Positions 6,744 through 13,884 of a stretch of 15,660 nucleotides of DNA are shown piece after piece (positions within the stretch are counted from its first letter, which is position 1; each line of letters begins with the position of its first letter). The notes under the pieces were generated by a model that was not told the origin of the DNA, made no database searches, and was given only the letters and a program-made list of their open reading frames with translations. The stretch is from Chryseobacterium sp. UBA6632 (GTDB lineage: Bacteria > Bacteroidota > Bacteroidia > Flavobacteriales > Weeksellaceae), in the NCBI GenBank assembly GCA_002455915.1, contig DKLU01000122.1:1-15660 (forward strand). The letters run 5' to 3'. The position numbers and the translations under genes were made by a program.

Positions 6744-7508
6744 ATGGAGTTACAGAAATACTTTTCTAAATTCCTTCTCAAAAAAAGAAAAAGACAGCTT
6801 ACAGAGAGAGACTACAACCTGAGTATGGCATTAAATAAAATGCTGGGGACTGAGGTGCAGAATGTTGCTCTTTATCGCGAGGCTTTTTCTTTAAAAAATT
6901 CTTCTAAAAATCAGGATAACAGTAACTACGAAAGACTTGAATTTTTAGGAGATTCTGTTTTGGGTACAATTATCTCTTGTCATTTGTTCCAGACTTATCC
7001 TCAGGCTAATGAAGGATATCTGACGCAGATGAAATCTAAGATTGTTAATAGGAAAAATCTTAATAAATTAGGAGAAGATCTGAAGCTTACGGATCTGTTG
7101 CAAAAACAGGCATCTGTGGCATTAGGCGAAAATATCTCCGGAAATTTATTTGAGGCACTCATTGGCGCTGTATATTTAGACTTCCACTATGATACCTGTA
7201 AAAAGATCATTCTGGAAAGATTGCTCACACCAAGCGAAATTAATAAGCTTGAAAACAAAATTGTAAGCTACAAAGGTCTTCTACTCGAATGGAGCCAGAA
7301 GAAAAAGCTAAATATAAAGTATGAAACTTGTGAGGAAATACAGGTGAATAAGGCAATAACGTTTCGCTGTCATGTATGGCTGGGAGATGAAAAAATTGCC
7401 AACGCCACCGAGACTTCCAAGAAAAAGGCAGAAGAAAAAGCAGCACAGAGGGCATTTTATATTTTAAACAAAAAAGAAAACATACTTGGAAATCCAAAAA
7501 CTTTATGA
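6744..7508 (+). CDS. rnc: Ribonuclease III
   Basis: This protein has 254 residues. A basic N-terminal segment (LLKKRKRQ) leads into the RNase III catalytic domain (about 25-160), with signature YERLEFLGDSVLG holding E63, E66 and D70. The second acidic patch reads GENISGNLFEALIGAVYLD, with E137 as the metal-binding Glu. The position matching E. coli D114 is N134. A C-terminal double-stranded-RNA-binding domain occupies about 173-243 (KIVSYKGLLLEWSQ to TSKKKAEEKAAQRAFYIL). The enzyme cleaves double-stranded RNA in rRNA processing and mRNA turnover. It lies 9 nt after fabF and overlaps the next gene by 23 nt. This is a standard neighbourhood for Bacteroidetes rnc. Confidence 0.95.
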   Translation: MELQKYFSKFLLKKRKRQLTERDYNLSMALNKMLGTEVQNVALYREAFSLKNSSKNQDNSNYERLEFLGDSVLGTIISCHLFQTYPQANEGYLTQMKSKIVNRKNLNKLGEDLKLTDLLQKQASVALGENISGNLFEALIGAVYLDFHYDTCKKIILERLLTPSEINKLENKIVSYKGLLLEWSQKKKLNIKYETCEEIQVNKAITFRCHVWLGDEKIANATETSKKKAEEKAAQRAFYILNKKENILGNPKTL

Positions 7509-7959
7509 TCTAGACGATATAGAATTTGAAGATATTGCCATAGGATTGGTAAGATTAGCAAAACATATACCCGATCATGAGTTTTTCTACAAAATAAATC
7601 AAAACAACGACCTCAAATTTTCCAGAAAACAAGACATCGTTTTTCATGGGGCGTTTTATGACTACTATTTTTCAAGATTCGAGGCCTACCACAAGTTTAC
7701 AAAGACCTGTTTTACTTTCATTTCAAACAAATCTTCGGAAAGTAAGCAAAAAAAACAACAGACTGAGCTATTCTCAGGAGAAGATAACATTAAATTTTTA
7801 TTAAATAATCAGGTAGATGTGCAATATATTTTGCATAGTTCGGAACAGTTTCCTGATTTTTCCGTAATTTTGCTCCCTGAAAATCTTGTGTTTCCAATTC
7901 AAGATTATACATTAGGTTCTGAAGAGGAACTTTATCAAATTATCCAGTATTATGAATAA
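7486..7959 (+). CDS. IPExxVDY family protein of unknown function
   Basis: This protein has 157 residues starting at TTG 7486, inside the last 23 nt of rnc. The TTG start is preferred because the resulting MEIQKLYDLDDIEFEDIAIG matches, from memory, the N-terminus of flavobacterial relatives, and no nearby in-frame ATG exists. The region HIPDHEFFYKIN (32-43), an aromatic-rich core (DYYFSRFEAYHKFTKTCFTF) and a C-terminal LPENLVFPIQDY segment can be recognised. There is no signal peptide, membrane segment or known catalytic motif. Proteins of this family sit between rnc and pyk throughout Bacteroidetes and have no known function. It overlaps pyk by 8 nt (ATGAATAA), which suggests translational coupling with both neighbours. 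Confidence 0.85.
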   Translation: MEIQKLYDLDDIEFEDIAIGLVRLAKHIPDHEFFYKINQNNDLKFSRKQDIVFHGAFYDYYFSRFEAYHKFTKTCFTFISNKSSESKQKKQQTELFSGEDNIKFLLNNQVDVQYILHSSEQFPDFSVILLPENLVFPIQDYTLGSEEELYQIIQYYE

Positions 7960-9397
7960 GTATTTAAAGAAGACAAAAATTATCGCGACACTTGGACCGG
8001 CGTCATCGTCGAAGGAAGTAATGTTAGGGCTAATGAAAGCAGGTGTTGACATTTTCAGAATCAATTTTTCACATGCAGATTACGACTTAGTTCGATCAAA
8101 TATTGAAATAATCAGAGAACTTAATAAGGAATATGGTTATTCGGTGGGTATTTTGGGAGACCTACAAGGGCCGAAACTAAGAGTAGGGGTTGTAAAAGAA
8201 GGTTCTTACCTGAATCCGGGTGATATCCTTACTTTTACCAATGAAAAAATAGAAGGTGATTCTACAAAAGTTTATATGACTTATCAACAATTTCCACAGG
8301 ATGTGAAAGTTGGTGAAAGAATTCTTATTGACGATGGTAAATTGGTTTTGGAAGTTACTGAAACTAATGATGTAGATACTGTAAAAGCAAAAACAATTCA
8401 AGGGGGACCTCTAAGTTCTAAAAAAGGGGTAAACCTTCCTAATACAAACGTTTCTCTTCCTGCATTAACGGAAAAAGATATTCAGGATGCCAACTTCATG
8501 CTAGATCAGGAAGTGGACTGGATCGCACTTTCTTTCGTGCGTCACGCTCAGGATATTATTGATTTGAAAGAATTAATTGCTAAGCATCCAAACGGTAAAT
8601 TCAAAACTCCGATCATCGCGAAAATTGAAAAGCCTGAAGGGGTAAAAAATATCGACGAGATCTTAATGGAATGTGACGGATTGATGGTTGCTCGTGGTGA
8701 CCTAGGTGTGGAAGTTCCGATGGAAGAAGTTCCTGCTATCCAAAAAACATTGGTAGAGAAAGCGAGATATTATTCTAAGCCTGTAATTATCGCTACTCAG
8801 ATGATGGAAACAATGATCAACAGCTTAACGCCTACAAGAGCAGAAGTGAATGACGTTGCCAACTCTGTATTAGATGGTGCTGATGCGGTAATGCTTTCAG
8901 GAGAAACTTCTGTAGGTAGATACCCAGTTCAGGTTGTTGAAAACATGGCTAAAATTGTGAAAAACATTGAGATGACCCATTTTTACCAACACAAAAACGA
9001 ACCAATTGAAAAAGACTTCGACTGTATCGATGAGAGATTCATCACCAACAGAGTATGTCTTGCTGCGGTAAGAATTGCTAAAACAACTAACGTTTCTGCT
9101 ATCGTTACTTTAACGAGTTCTGGTTATACTGCATTCCAGTTGTCAGCTCACAGACCAGATTCTCACATCATTGTTTACAGCGGTAACAAAAGAGTGATCA
9201 ACATGTTGAACCTTCTTTGGGGTGTTCACGCATACTATTATGATATGAACAAATCTACTGACGAAACTATTATCCAGGTTAATATGTTGACACACAACTA
9301 CGGATTTATCGAATCTGGAGACTTTGTAATCAACATCAATGCTACTCCGTCTTACGAAGGTGGAAAAACAAATACATTGAGATTGACAACCGTTTAA
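7952..9397 (+). CDS. pyk: Pyruvate kinase
   Basis: This full-length protein has 481 residues. The N-terminal KTKIIATLGPASSS opens the barrel, and R36, N38 and S40 (FRINFSH) are ATP/K+ site residues. GDLQGPKLRVG (69-79) leads into the B domain (about 72-168). The pyruvate kinase signature IIAKIEKPEGVKNIDEI (221-237) contains catalytic K224 and Mg-binding E226, followed by ARGDLG with D250. The MLSGETSVGRYP segment and an allosteric C domain (about 350-481) complete it. It converts phosphoenolpyruvate and ADP to pyruvate and ATP, the last step of glycolysis. It overlaps the IPExxVDY gene by 8 nt and is last in the six-gene run. A strong terminator follows at 9424-9458. Confidence 0.97.
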   Translation: MNKYLKKTKIIATLGPASSSKEVMLGLMKAGVDIFRINFSHADYDLVRSNIEIIRELNKEYGYSVGILGDLQGPKLRVGVVKEGSYLNPGDILTFTNEKIEGDSTKVYMTYQQFPQDVKVGERILIDDGKLVLEVTETNDVDTVKAKTIQGGPLSSKKGVNLPNTNVSLPALTEKDIQDANFMLDQEVDWIALSFVRHAQDIIDLKELIAKHPNGKFKTPIIAKIEKPEGVKNIDEILMECDGLMVARGDLGVEVPMEEVPAIQKTLVEKARYYSKPVIIATQMMETMINSLTPTRAEVNDVANSVLDGADAVMLSGETSVGRYPVQVVENMAKIVKNIEMTHFYQHKNEPIEKDFDCIDERFITNRVCLAAVRIAKTTNVSAIVTLTSSGYTAFQLSAHRPDSHIIVYSGNKRVINMLNLLWGVHAYYYDMNKSTDETIIQVNMLTHNYGFIESGDFVININATPSYEGGKTNTLRLTTV

Positions 9398-9423
9398 TTA
9401 ACGAGTCATTTCGCATAAAAAAC

Positions 9424-9458
9424 AAAAAACTCATGAATAATTTTCGTGAGTTTTTTTT
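9424..9458. terminator. Bidirectional terminator between pyk and the aldehyde dehydrogenase gene
   Basis: AAAAAACTCATGAA (9424-9437) pairs with TTCGTGAGTTTTTT (9443-9456) through 14 bp with one G-T pair and a 5-nt loop. T runs follow on both strands. It lies 26 nt after the pyk stop and can also end minus-strand transcripts from the dehydrogenase gene. Confidence 0.88.
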
Positions 9459-9509
9459 ATGTTTAAAATTTATTTTAATTGATTTAGAAAAAGTTGAGTG
9501 AATGTAAAA

Positions 9510-9541
9510 CTTCCAACACCCTTCCTCCAGCCTCCTTTCCT
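9510..9541. repeat. Pyrimidine-rich tract (GGAAG/GGCTGGAGG-type on the minus strand)
   Basis: This 32-nt tract contains only five purines on the plus strand and is far richer in GC than its surroundings. It ends next to the dehydrogenase stop codon. It reads as a run of CTTCC/CCTCC words. From memory, GGAAGCTGGAAG-type purine tracts are common between Chryseobacterium genes. No function is assigned. Confidence 0.4.
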
Positions 9542-9542
9542 A

Positions 9543-10838
9543 CTAAAAATTTCCTACGATAGTTCTTGCCGTTACAAACTCTTTTAAAGCTAATAAAGAA
9601 AGCTCTGTTCCGTAACCTGAAGCCTTTGATCCACCGAATGGGAAACGAGGGTCAGAACTCGTCATTCTGTTGATATTCACCGTTCCGGATTCAAGATTAT
9701 CAATAAAAAATAACTGACGGTCTTTATTCGCCGTCCAAACAGAATTTGAAAGTCCGAAAGGAATATCATTCGCCATTTGCAATGCTTCTTCATCACTTTT
9801 AGCGATCATCACCATTCCCAACGGTCCGAAAAGTTCTTCCTGTAGAATAGGATTTCCTTCCTGTACGCGAATTAATCCCGGTTTAAATTCATTATCAGAA
9901 ACTCTTTCCAACGGAATAATAATTTCAGCGCCATTTTCTAATGCTCTGTTAAACTGAGCTTCCAATTCATCTGCAAGATCAGGTCTTGCCATCCCTGCGA
10001 TTTTCGTTTCCTTGTTTAAAGGATCTCCAATCTCGTATTTTTTAAATTCTTCAATAAATTTTGGTAAAAAATCACCTTCAATTTTACTGTCGATGATAAA
10101 TCTTTTTGCAGCCGTACACGTTTGCCCACAATTTTGAAGTCTGGATTTAGCCCCTGCTTTTGCTGCTTCGTCTAAATTAGCATCATCAAAAATAATGAAA
10201 GCATCACTTCCACCTAATTCAAGCAAAGATTTTTTGATATTTAAACCAGCAATTGAAGCTACTTCCCCACCTGCTTTTCCGCTTCCTGTAAGACTTACAC
10301 CTTTCACGGTATCATGTTCAAGAATTTCTTTTACCGCCTGATGTCCTACTTCAAGATTCTGGAAAATACCTTCAGGAAAACCTGCTTCCAATAATACTTT
10401 TTCAATAGCATTTCCGCTTCCGAAACAGATAGAAGCATGTTTTAAAACAATGGTATTTCCTGCTAACATCGCAGGAACGGCAAATCTAAGCACTTGCCAG
10501 AAAGGAAAATTCCAAGGCATTACTCCCAGAATTACACCTTTTGGAACATAATGAACTTCAGAATACGAAAACTCAGAGTCAACCTTTTCGGGTTTTAAAA
10601 TATTTTCAGCATCTGCATAATAATTCATCATTAAAGCACATTTTTCTACCTCAGCAATCGATTCTGAAATAGGCTTATTCATTTCCTGAGTAATGATTGT
10701 ACCAAATTTTTCAGCATTTTTTTTAAAAATTTCGGCTGCTTTTGCAATGAGTTTTTGTTTGTCTTCGAATGGTACTTTTCTCCATTCTGAAAATGCCTTA
10801 TCTGCTTTGATAAGTTTATTTTCAATTGATTGTTCCAT
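9543..10838 (-). CDS. Sad/YneI-type NAD(P)-dependent succinate-semialdehyde dehydrogenase
   Basis: This aldehyde dehydrogenase family protein has 431 residues. The substrate loop MPWNFPFW (107-114, with N110), the general base E207 in LLELGGSDAF, the nucleophile C241 in NCGQTCTAAKRF, and EELFGP (334-339) are all present. The nearest well-known relative by eye is E. coli Sad (YneI), which oxidises succinate semialdehyde to succinate. The NCGQTCTAAKRF and LELGGSD stretches match that subgroup. The N-terminus lacks the usual INPATGE strand, making it about 20-25 residues shorter than most. An in-frame stop lies 15 nt upstream of the ATG, so this is real in this sequence. It follows hutG on the same strand after a 142-nt gap and has a possible promoter of its own at 10914-10921. 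The exact substrate is uncertain. Confidence 0.9.
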   Translation of the reverse strand: MEQSIENKLIKADKAFSEWRKVPFEDKQKLIAKAAEIFKKNAEKFGTIITQEMNKPISESIAEVEKCALMMNYYADAENILKPEKVDSEFSYSEVHYVPKGVILGVMPWNFPFWQVLRFAVPAMLAGNTIVLKHASICFGSGNAIEKVLLEAGFPEGIFQNLEVGHQAVKEILEHDTVKGVSLTGSGKAGGEVASIAGLNIKKSLLELGGSDAFIIFDDANLDEAAKAGAKSRLQNCGQTCTAAKRFIIDSKIEGDFLPKFIEEFKKYEIGDPLNKETKIAGMARPDLADELEAQFNRALENGAEIIIPLERVSDNEFKPGLIRVQEGNPILQEELFGPLGMVMIAKSDEEALQMANDIPFGLSNSVWTANKDRQLFFIDNLESGTVNINRMTSSDPRFPFGGSKASGYGTELSLLALKEFVTARTIVGNF

Positions 10839-10913
10839 AATGTAATTTCTGTTTTAAACTCAAAAAAGATTGAATTTATTAATGCCTTCTATGTAAAAGC
10901 ATTTTGAGAGCAA

Positions 10914-10921
10914 CAAAATTA
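10914..10921 (-). promoter_or_regulatory. Putative -7 promoter element for the dehydrogenase gene (TAATTTTG)
   Basis: Read on the minus strand this is TAATTTTG, an exact TAnnTTTG match. It predicts a leader of about 70 nt before the ATG at 10838. No clear -33 TTG is seen at the usual distance. Confidence 0.4.
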
Positions 10922-10980
10922 GTTCCTTTAAATGAAATAAAATAATGATTTTCTCTATCGCAAAGTTAAGGCTTTCTATA

Positions 10981-11904
10981 TTAAACCATAAACCATTCAT
11001 TCATAAGCGTTGCAGCCAGTCTCGCTGTTCTGTCATGAATATCATAACTCGGATTAACTTCAGCAACATCTAAAGCCAAAAGTTTTTCACTTTTTAAAAC
11101 ATGTCTGTAAAAATGCATAAATGTCGCATCCGCAAAGATCCCATTATAAGCAGAAGCAGAAACTCCCGGCGCAATGGAAGCGTTAAAAACATCCATACAG
11201 ATCGTTAAATACACATAATCTACACTTTCCAGCAGTTCATCAATTCGTTGATAGATCGATGAAAGATTTTCAAAGAAAAGTTCGTCAGCAAGAATATATT
11301 TCATTCCATATTGGTGAGCCGTATCAAATAATTTCAAGGTATTTGAATTTCGTTGAATCCCAATATGAAGTGAATGAATTTCACCTTCCTGAGCAATTTG
11401 CCAAAATCCCGTTCCAGAACTCGCTCCTATTCCATTTTCGGGTTGCCTGTTATCAAAATGAGCATCAATATTTATAATTCCGATTTTCTGTTCGGGAAAA
11501 GCAGTTTTTACGCCTAAATAATGAGCGTAGGTCACTTCATGTCCGCCACCCAAAACCATCGACTTTCCACCTTTTAATAAAACTTTTGAAACATTTTTGG
11601 CAAGCTGATTCTGAGTATTCTCCAGATTTCCATCATCACAGGTAACATTCCCAAAATCCAACATCGAAAAGTTCGGACGAATCACCGGAAAATTAGCCAT
11701 ATTTTTACGGATAATATCCGGGGCATCTTTTGCCCCTTGTCGACCTTTATTTCTTCTAACGCCTTCATCTACGGCAAAGCCATGCAAAACGAAATCACTA
11801 GTTGAAATTGAATCGTAATTGCTTTCCTCCCTTACTCTCTGAAATATTCTGTGGAAAAGAAGTTCTTCTCCGTCTAATCTTCCCTGCCAAATAGTGTTCA
11901 TCAT
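10981..11904 (-). CDS. hutG: Formimidoylglutamase (arginase/agmatinase family)
   Basis: This protein has 307 residues and the ureohydrolase fold. The two-metal site is visible as GGGHE with H122, then DAHFD with D147, H149 and D151, and CMDVF with D238. The N-terminal GRLDGEE and the APGVSA segment (245-250) are typical of HutG rather than arginase. HutG hydrolyses N-formimidoyl-glutamate to glutamate and formamide. It shares a strand with hutI, which makes its substrate. The position of the first Asp in the family motif SxDxDxxDP is C236 here; I believe Cys is common in HutG proteins. Translation could begin at either of two adjacent ATGs. A repeat unit and the GIY-YIG gene separate it from hutI, and no strong promoter of its own is seen. 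Confidence 0.88.
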   Translation of the reverse strand: MMNTIWQGRLDGEELLFHRIFQRVREESNYDSISTSDFVLHGFAVDEGVRRNKGRQGAKDAPDIIRKNMANFPVIRPNFSMLDFGNVTCDDGNLENTQNQLAKNVSKVLLKGGKSMVLGGGHEVTYAHYLGVKTAFPEQKIGIINIDAHFDNRQPENGIGASSGTGFWQIAQEGEIHSLHIGIQRNSNTLKLFDTAHQYGMKYILADELFFENLSSIYQRIDELLESVDYVYLTICMDVFNASIAPGVSASAYNGIFADATFMHFYRHVLKSEKLLALDVAEVNPSYDIHDRTARLAATLMNEWFMV

Positions 11905-11930
11905 TAATAGGTTTTAATTTGTGTGTATAG

Positions 11931-11950
11931 TTGTCATGCTGAAAGCATCT
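11931..11950 (+). repeat. Single GNA-hairpin unit (U3) at the 3' end of the GIY-YIG gene
   Basis: TTGTCATGCTGAAAGCATCT: TTGTC, stem ATGCT, loop GAA, stem AGCAT, then CT. Its last base coincides with the end of the GIY-YIG stop codon. It is the exact reverse complement of 12301-12320, so the nuclease gene lies between perfect 20-bp inverted copies. Confidence 0.85.
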
Positions 11951-12270
11951 CAACCAATATATTCAAAAAGATGATTAAAAAATTCTAAATTAGGATTTAT
12001 GCTTCTTATAAGCTCAATTTTTTTATCTCGTTTTAAAAGTTTTATTTCCTTTTCTCTTTCTATTGCTTGTTGTATCCATCCAAATCTTTCATAATAAATC
12101 AAGAAGCAAGTATTATATTTTGCAGTAAAGCTATCAGGATTAATTTTATTTACATGCTGATATAATCTTTGATGTAAATTTCCAGTAACTCCCGTATACA
12201 AAACTGTTCTGTTTTTATTGGTTAAGATGTAAACATAAAATTTATAGATTCCTTCATTTAATTCGTGCAT
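11950..12270 (-). CDS. Small GIY-YIG domain endonuclease lodged between hutI and hutG
   Basis: This 106-residue protein is a single GIY-YIG domain of the UPF0213/YhbQ-like kind. FYVYILTNKN (11-20) supplies the first Tyr motif, and LYTGVTGNLHQRLYQH (24-39) supplies the YxG strand, R35 and H39. AIEREKEIK (69-77) holds the probable metal-binding Glu (E73), and a basic C-terminal segment (LLKRDKKIELIRSINPN) follows. No DNA-binding accessory domain is present. Such stand-alone domains are numerous in Bacteroidetes and mostly uncharacterised; some relatives act on structured or branched DNA. The gene is notably AT-rich, interrupts the hutI-hutG pair on the same strand, and is bracketed by perfect inverted repeat units (11931-11950 and 12301-12320). 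This suggests arrival as, or with, a small mobile unit (inference). Confidence 0.88.
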   Translation of the reverse strand: MHELNEGIYKFYVYILTNKNRTVLYTGVTGNLHQRLYQHVNKINPDSFTAKYNTCFLIYYERFGWIQQAIEREKEIKLLKRDKKIELIRSINPNLEFFNHLFEYIG

Positions 12271-12297
12271 TTTTTATCATTTGTGTTAAAGTACGTG

Positions 12298-12370
12298 TTT
12301 AGATGCTTTCAGCATGACAAATATTGCGCTATATTGGACCGTACAGATTGTCATGCTGAAAGCATCTAAA
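12298..12370. repeat. Paired GNA-hairpin repeat (units U4 and U5), perfect 23-bp inverted repeat
   Basis: U4 (12298-12320, minus orientation) and U5 (12348-12370, plus orientation) are perfect reverse complements over 23 nt with a 27-nt spacer. Each half contains ATGCT-GAA-AGCAT and so can fold alone or with its partner. It lies 19 nt beyond the hutI stop and 27 nt upstream of the GIY-YIG start. On the minus strand it could act as a strong 3' hairpin for hutI mRNA, but no T run follows. Confidence 0.9.
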
Positions 12371-12389
12371 TTCAGTTATCATATAAATT

Positions 12390-13613
12390 TTAAATTCTAA
12401 CTCCATCAATATAAACATTCTCCGCCTTCAAGCTTCCTTGGTTATAAAGAACATTCTGGAAATTATTCGTTTTAAAAGTAACAAAATCTGCTTTTAATCC
12501 TTCTGCCAATCTTCCTCTATCTTCCAAATTAAGTGCAAAAGCCGAACGGAAAGTCATTCCCGCTAAAACTTCTGCAGTTGTCAACTTTTCAAAAGTTGCC
12601 AAAATCGAAGCCTGAGTAATCAAATTCCCCATCGGTGCAGATCCCGGATTCCAGTCGCTTGCGATGGCTACGATTGCCCCTGCATCCAATAATTTTCTTG
12701 CCGGAGTAAATTTTTCACCTAATCCTAAACTTGCGCCCGGTAAAGCCGTTGCTACTGTATCTGATTTTGCTAAAAACTCAATATCTTCATCAATTGTAGC
12801 TTCCAAATGATCAGCAGATTTGGCTCCAACCTCAACTGCAATTCGTGAACTTCCTGGCGTAAATTGGTCCGCATGCACAGTAATTTCAAAACCTAATTCT
12901 TTAGTTTTAAGCAAGAACTCTTTACTTTCTTCCAGCTGAAATGCAGATTTCTCAATGAAAATATCTACACGATTTGCTAGGTTTTCTTCTTTTACTTTTG
13001 GTAAAATTTCAGTTAAAATATATTGTAAATATCCTTCGTTGCTTCCGTCGAAATCTCTTGGTTTCAAATGCGCAGAAAGACAAGTTGGAACTAACGTAGC
13101 TTTTGTCTGTTCCTGAGCTTTTTTAATGATTCGAAGCATTTTCAGTTCGTTTTCTACGTCTAAACCATAACCGCTTTTAACTTCAATCGTCGTAATTCCA
13201 AGAGAAATTAAAAAATCGATTCTTTCCAATAAAGTTTTCAACAATTCTTCCTCCGAAGCGCTTCTTGTATGCTGAACCGAACTCCAGATTCCTCCTCCAC
13301 TTTCGGCAATTTCAAGATAGGTTTTTCCTGCATTACGCATCGCAAAATCATTTGCACGATTTCCACCAAAACAAATATGAGTATGAGAATCTACGAAAGC
13401 CGGAAGAACAATTTGTTCGCCTTCAATGGTTTCAATTTCTATATTTTGATTTTCGGATTTTAATGTTTCAAAATTTCCGACTTGCTGAATTTTATCGTTA
13501 TTGATTAAAATTCCACCATCAACAATAATTTCAAGTTGCTCATCTGAAAGTTTTCCTCTTAACGGAAGATTGGCAAGCGTTACGACTTGCTTGAAAGGAC
13601 CAATAAGTTTCAT
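12390..13613 (-). CDS. hutI: Imidazolonepropionase
   Basis: This amidohydrolase-superfamily protein has 407 residues, close to the usual 405-415. Metal and substrate residues are visible: HTH (H77, H79) in FVDSHTHICFGG, H182 in LSAHLKP, H247 in VHADQF, the DHLE motif (268-271), and D320 in ASDWNPGS. It hydrolyses 4-imidazolone-5-propionate to N-formimidoyl-glutamate, the third step of histidine degradation. hutG, for the fourth step, lies downstream on the same strand, separated by a 485-nt stretch with repeats and a nuclease gene. Residue Q250 stands where the Bacillus enzyme has a catalytic Glu; I believe Gln is common in Bacteroidetes HutI. hutH and hutU are not in the window. A poor promoter candidate lies in the AT-rich leader beyond 13613. 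Confidence 0.95.
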   Translation of the reverse strand: MKLIGPFKQVVTLANLPLRGKLSDEQLEIIVDGGILINNDKIQQVGNFETLKSENQNIEIETIEGEQIVLPAFVDSHTHICFGGNRANDFAMRNAGKTYLEIAESGGGIWSSVQHTRSASEEELLKTLLERIDFLISLGITTIEVKSGYGLDVENELKMLRIIKKAQEQTKATLVPTCLSAHLKPRDFDGSNEGYLQYILTEILPKVKEENLANRVDIFIEKSAFQLEESKEFLLKTKELGFEITVHADQFTPGSSRIAVEVGAKSADHLEATIDEDIEFLAKSDTVATALPGASLGLGEKFTPARKLLDAGAIVAIASDWNPGSAPMGNLITQASILATFEKLTTAEVLAGMTFRSAFALNLEDRGRLAEGLKADFVTFKTNNFQNVLYNQGSLKAENVYIDGVRI

Positions 13614-13673
13614 TTATTTAGTTTAAAGCTAAAGTTTAGATAAAAATAATGCTTAATGTTCAAATTACGTTGC

Positions 13674-13732
13674 TTAGATCCTTTCAGGATGACAAATTGT
13701 ATGTTCTCTTTGTTATTCTGTAGGAATCTCTA
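13674..13732. repeat. Paired GNA-hairpin repeat (units U6 and U7), diverged
   Basis: U6 (13674-13696, minus orientation) reads TTTGTC-ATCCT-GAA-AGGAT-CTAA on its own strand. U7 (13709-13732, plus) reads TTTGTT-ATTCT-GTA-GGAAT-CTCTA. The two arms pair with several G-T pairs into one longer hairpin. The element lies between the divergent hutI and ruvB genes, so it cannot be a terminator for either. Confidence 0.75.
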
Positions 13733-13856
13733 CATCGTTATAAGCTGAACAATTTTTATCTTTAAAATTTTCTCTCTCAAAAATACTTAAAATATCTCTT
13801 GTTCTCAAATCTTAATTTTTCCCTTATCACAATCCCAATCTTAACCTCAATTTTCC

Positions 13857-13864
13857 TATCTTTA
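13857..13864 (+). promoter_or_regulatory. Putative -7 promoter element for ruvB (TATCTTTA)
   Basis: TATCTTTA differs from TAnnTTTG only in the last base. It ends 20 nt before the ruvB ATG, a spacing like that of the other promoters in this window. The sequence upstream of it is pyrimidine-rich spacer. Confidence 0.45.
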
Positions 13865-13884
13865 CGGTAAATGAAATTGAATTA

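Noticed and set aside
11920..12335. Target-site duplication flanking the GIY-YIG unit
   Set aside because: Bases outside the two 20-bp inverted repeats (TAG on the left, ATA on the right) do not match, so no duplication can be claimed.
12298..12370. CRISPR-like or tandem array
   Set aside because: Only two copies in inverted orientation with a single spacer; repeats are units of a dispersed family and no cas gene is present.
13265..13504. Plus-strand open frames opposite hutI
   Set aside because: They are antisense to well-conserved hutI catalytic regions and show no protein-like features.
13614..13673. hutI promoter in the minus-strand leader
   Set aside because: Only partial TAnnTTTG matches (such as TATTTTTA) in very AT-rich sequence; not distinguishable from chance.
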